A stretch of 15,552 nucleotides of DNA from CAZGQY01 sp964528035 (GTDB lineage: Bacteria; Pseudomonadota; Gammaproteobacteria; Methylococcales; UBA1147): assembly GCA_964528035.1 (NCBI GenBank), contig CAZGQY010000099.1, forward strand, positions 1 to 15,552, written 5' to 3'. Made by a program: the position numbers and the translations under genes. The notes beneath the pieces were generated by a model. The model made no database searches. It was not told the origin of the DNA and saw nothing but the letters and a program-made list of their open reading frames with translations. How positions within the stretch are numbered: position 1 is the stretch's first letter; the number at the start of each line of letters is the position of its first letter. Positions 15,400-15,552 of this stretch are shown here, piece after piece.

Positions 15400-15479
15400 T
15401 AAATTAATGAGAACAGCGTTAAACAAATTTGAAATAGATTTATATTCCTGCATTTGATTGCCTTGTTCTCATTAATTTA
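15400..15479. repeat. Perfect 16-bp inverted repeat with 48-base spacer upstream of pqqE
   Basis: TAAATTAATGAGAACA (15400-15415) is exactly complementary in reverse to TGTTCTCATTAATTTA (15464-15479). The element spans 80 bases and begins 25 bases upstream of the pqqE start. No direct target-site duplication flanks it. It may be a pair of regulator sites, a long stem-loop in the pqqE leader, or a small mobile-element remnant. Confidence 0.85.
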
Positions 15480-15552
15480 TCCTGTTATCTAACTATCAGT
15501 GTAACTGCTCGCCCCTCTATGGGTGATCTGTTCCGGAAGACGCCGTAAATAC

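Overview
The window looks like a chromosomal piece of a gammaproteobacterial methylotroph, most likely a type I methanotroph (Methylococcales). Three things point that way: the formyltransferase/hydrolase genes fhcA(partial)-fhcD-fhcC of the tetrahydromethanopterin formaldehyde-oxidation pathway, a pqqE gene for making PQQ (the cofactor of methanol dehydrogenase), and the divergent uvrA / yajR-like transporter / ssb block with clearly gammaproteobacterial protein sequences. Base composition is moderate to AT-rich and similar throughout, and I see no transposase, integrase, tRNA, rRNA or CRISPR array.

Layout. 1-1884 (+): C-terminus of fhcA, then fhcD and fhcC, joined by ATGA overlaps. 1885-2264 has no convincing gene and ends in a candidate promoter with a 15-bp palindrome. 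2265-2438 (+) and 2663-2926 (+) are two small, unnamed two-helix membrane proteins separated by several hairpins, one with a perfect 15-bp stem. 2962-3291 (-) is a PilZ-domain protein convergent with them. 3292-3604 is AT-rich and shows no gene. 3605-6445 (-) is uvrA. 6517-7908 (+) is a YajR-type major facilitator transporter with the C-terminal YAM domain. 8043-8549 (+) is ssb. 8620-9531 (+) is a class III nucleotide cyclase fused to an FHA domain. 9532-9832 is a structured leader. 9833-10828 (+) is a secreted protein built from nine copies of a P-x-[DEH]-V-[FY] motif with a ~38-residue period. 10828-14154 (+) is a membrane sensor with HAMP, two PAS domains, GGDEF and EAL, whose ATG overlaps the stop of the secreted protein. 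14233-15375 (-) is pqqE. The right end holds a 16-bp inverted repeat with a 48-nt spacer.

How the genes fit together. Fhc converts formyl-tetrahydromethanopterin to formate via methanofuran, and PqqE makes the cross-link in PqqA that begins PQQ synthesis; both serve C1 oxidation. UvrA and SSB are DNA-repair housekeeping. The rest is nucleotide second-messenger signalling: a c-di-GMP receptor (PilZ), a cyclase/FHA protein and a c-di-GMP synthase/hydrolase sensor.

The least explained part is the coupled pair at 9833-14154. I recognise no family for the exported 38-residue-repeat protein. Its tight coupling to a sensor with a large periplasmic domain suggests, as inference only, an exported partner that tunes c-di-GMP turnover.
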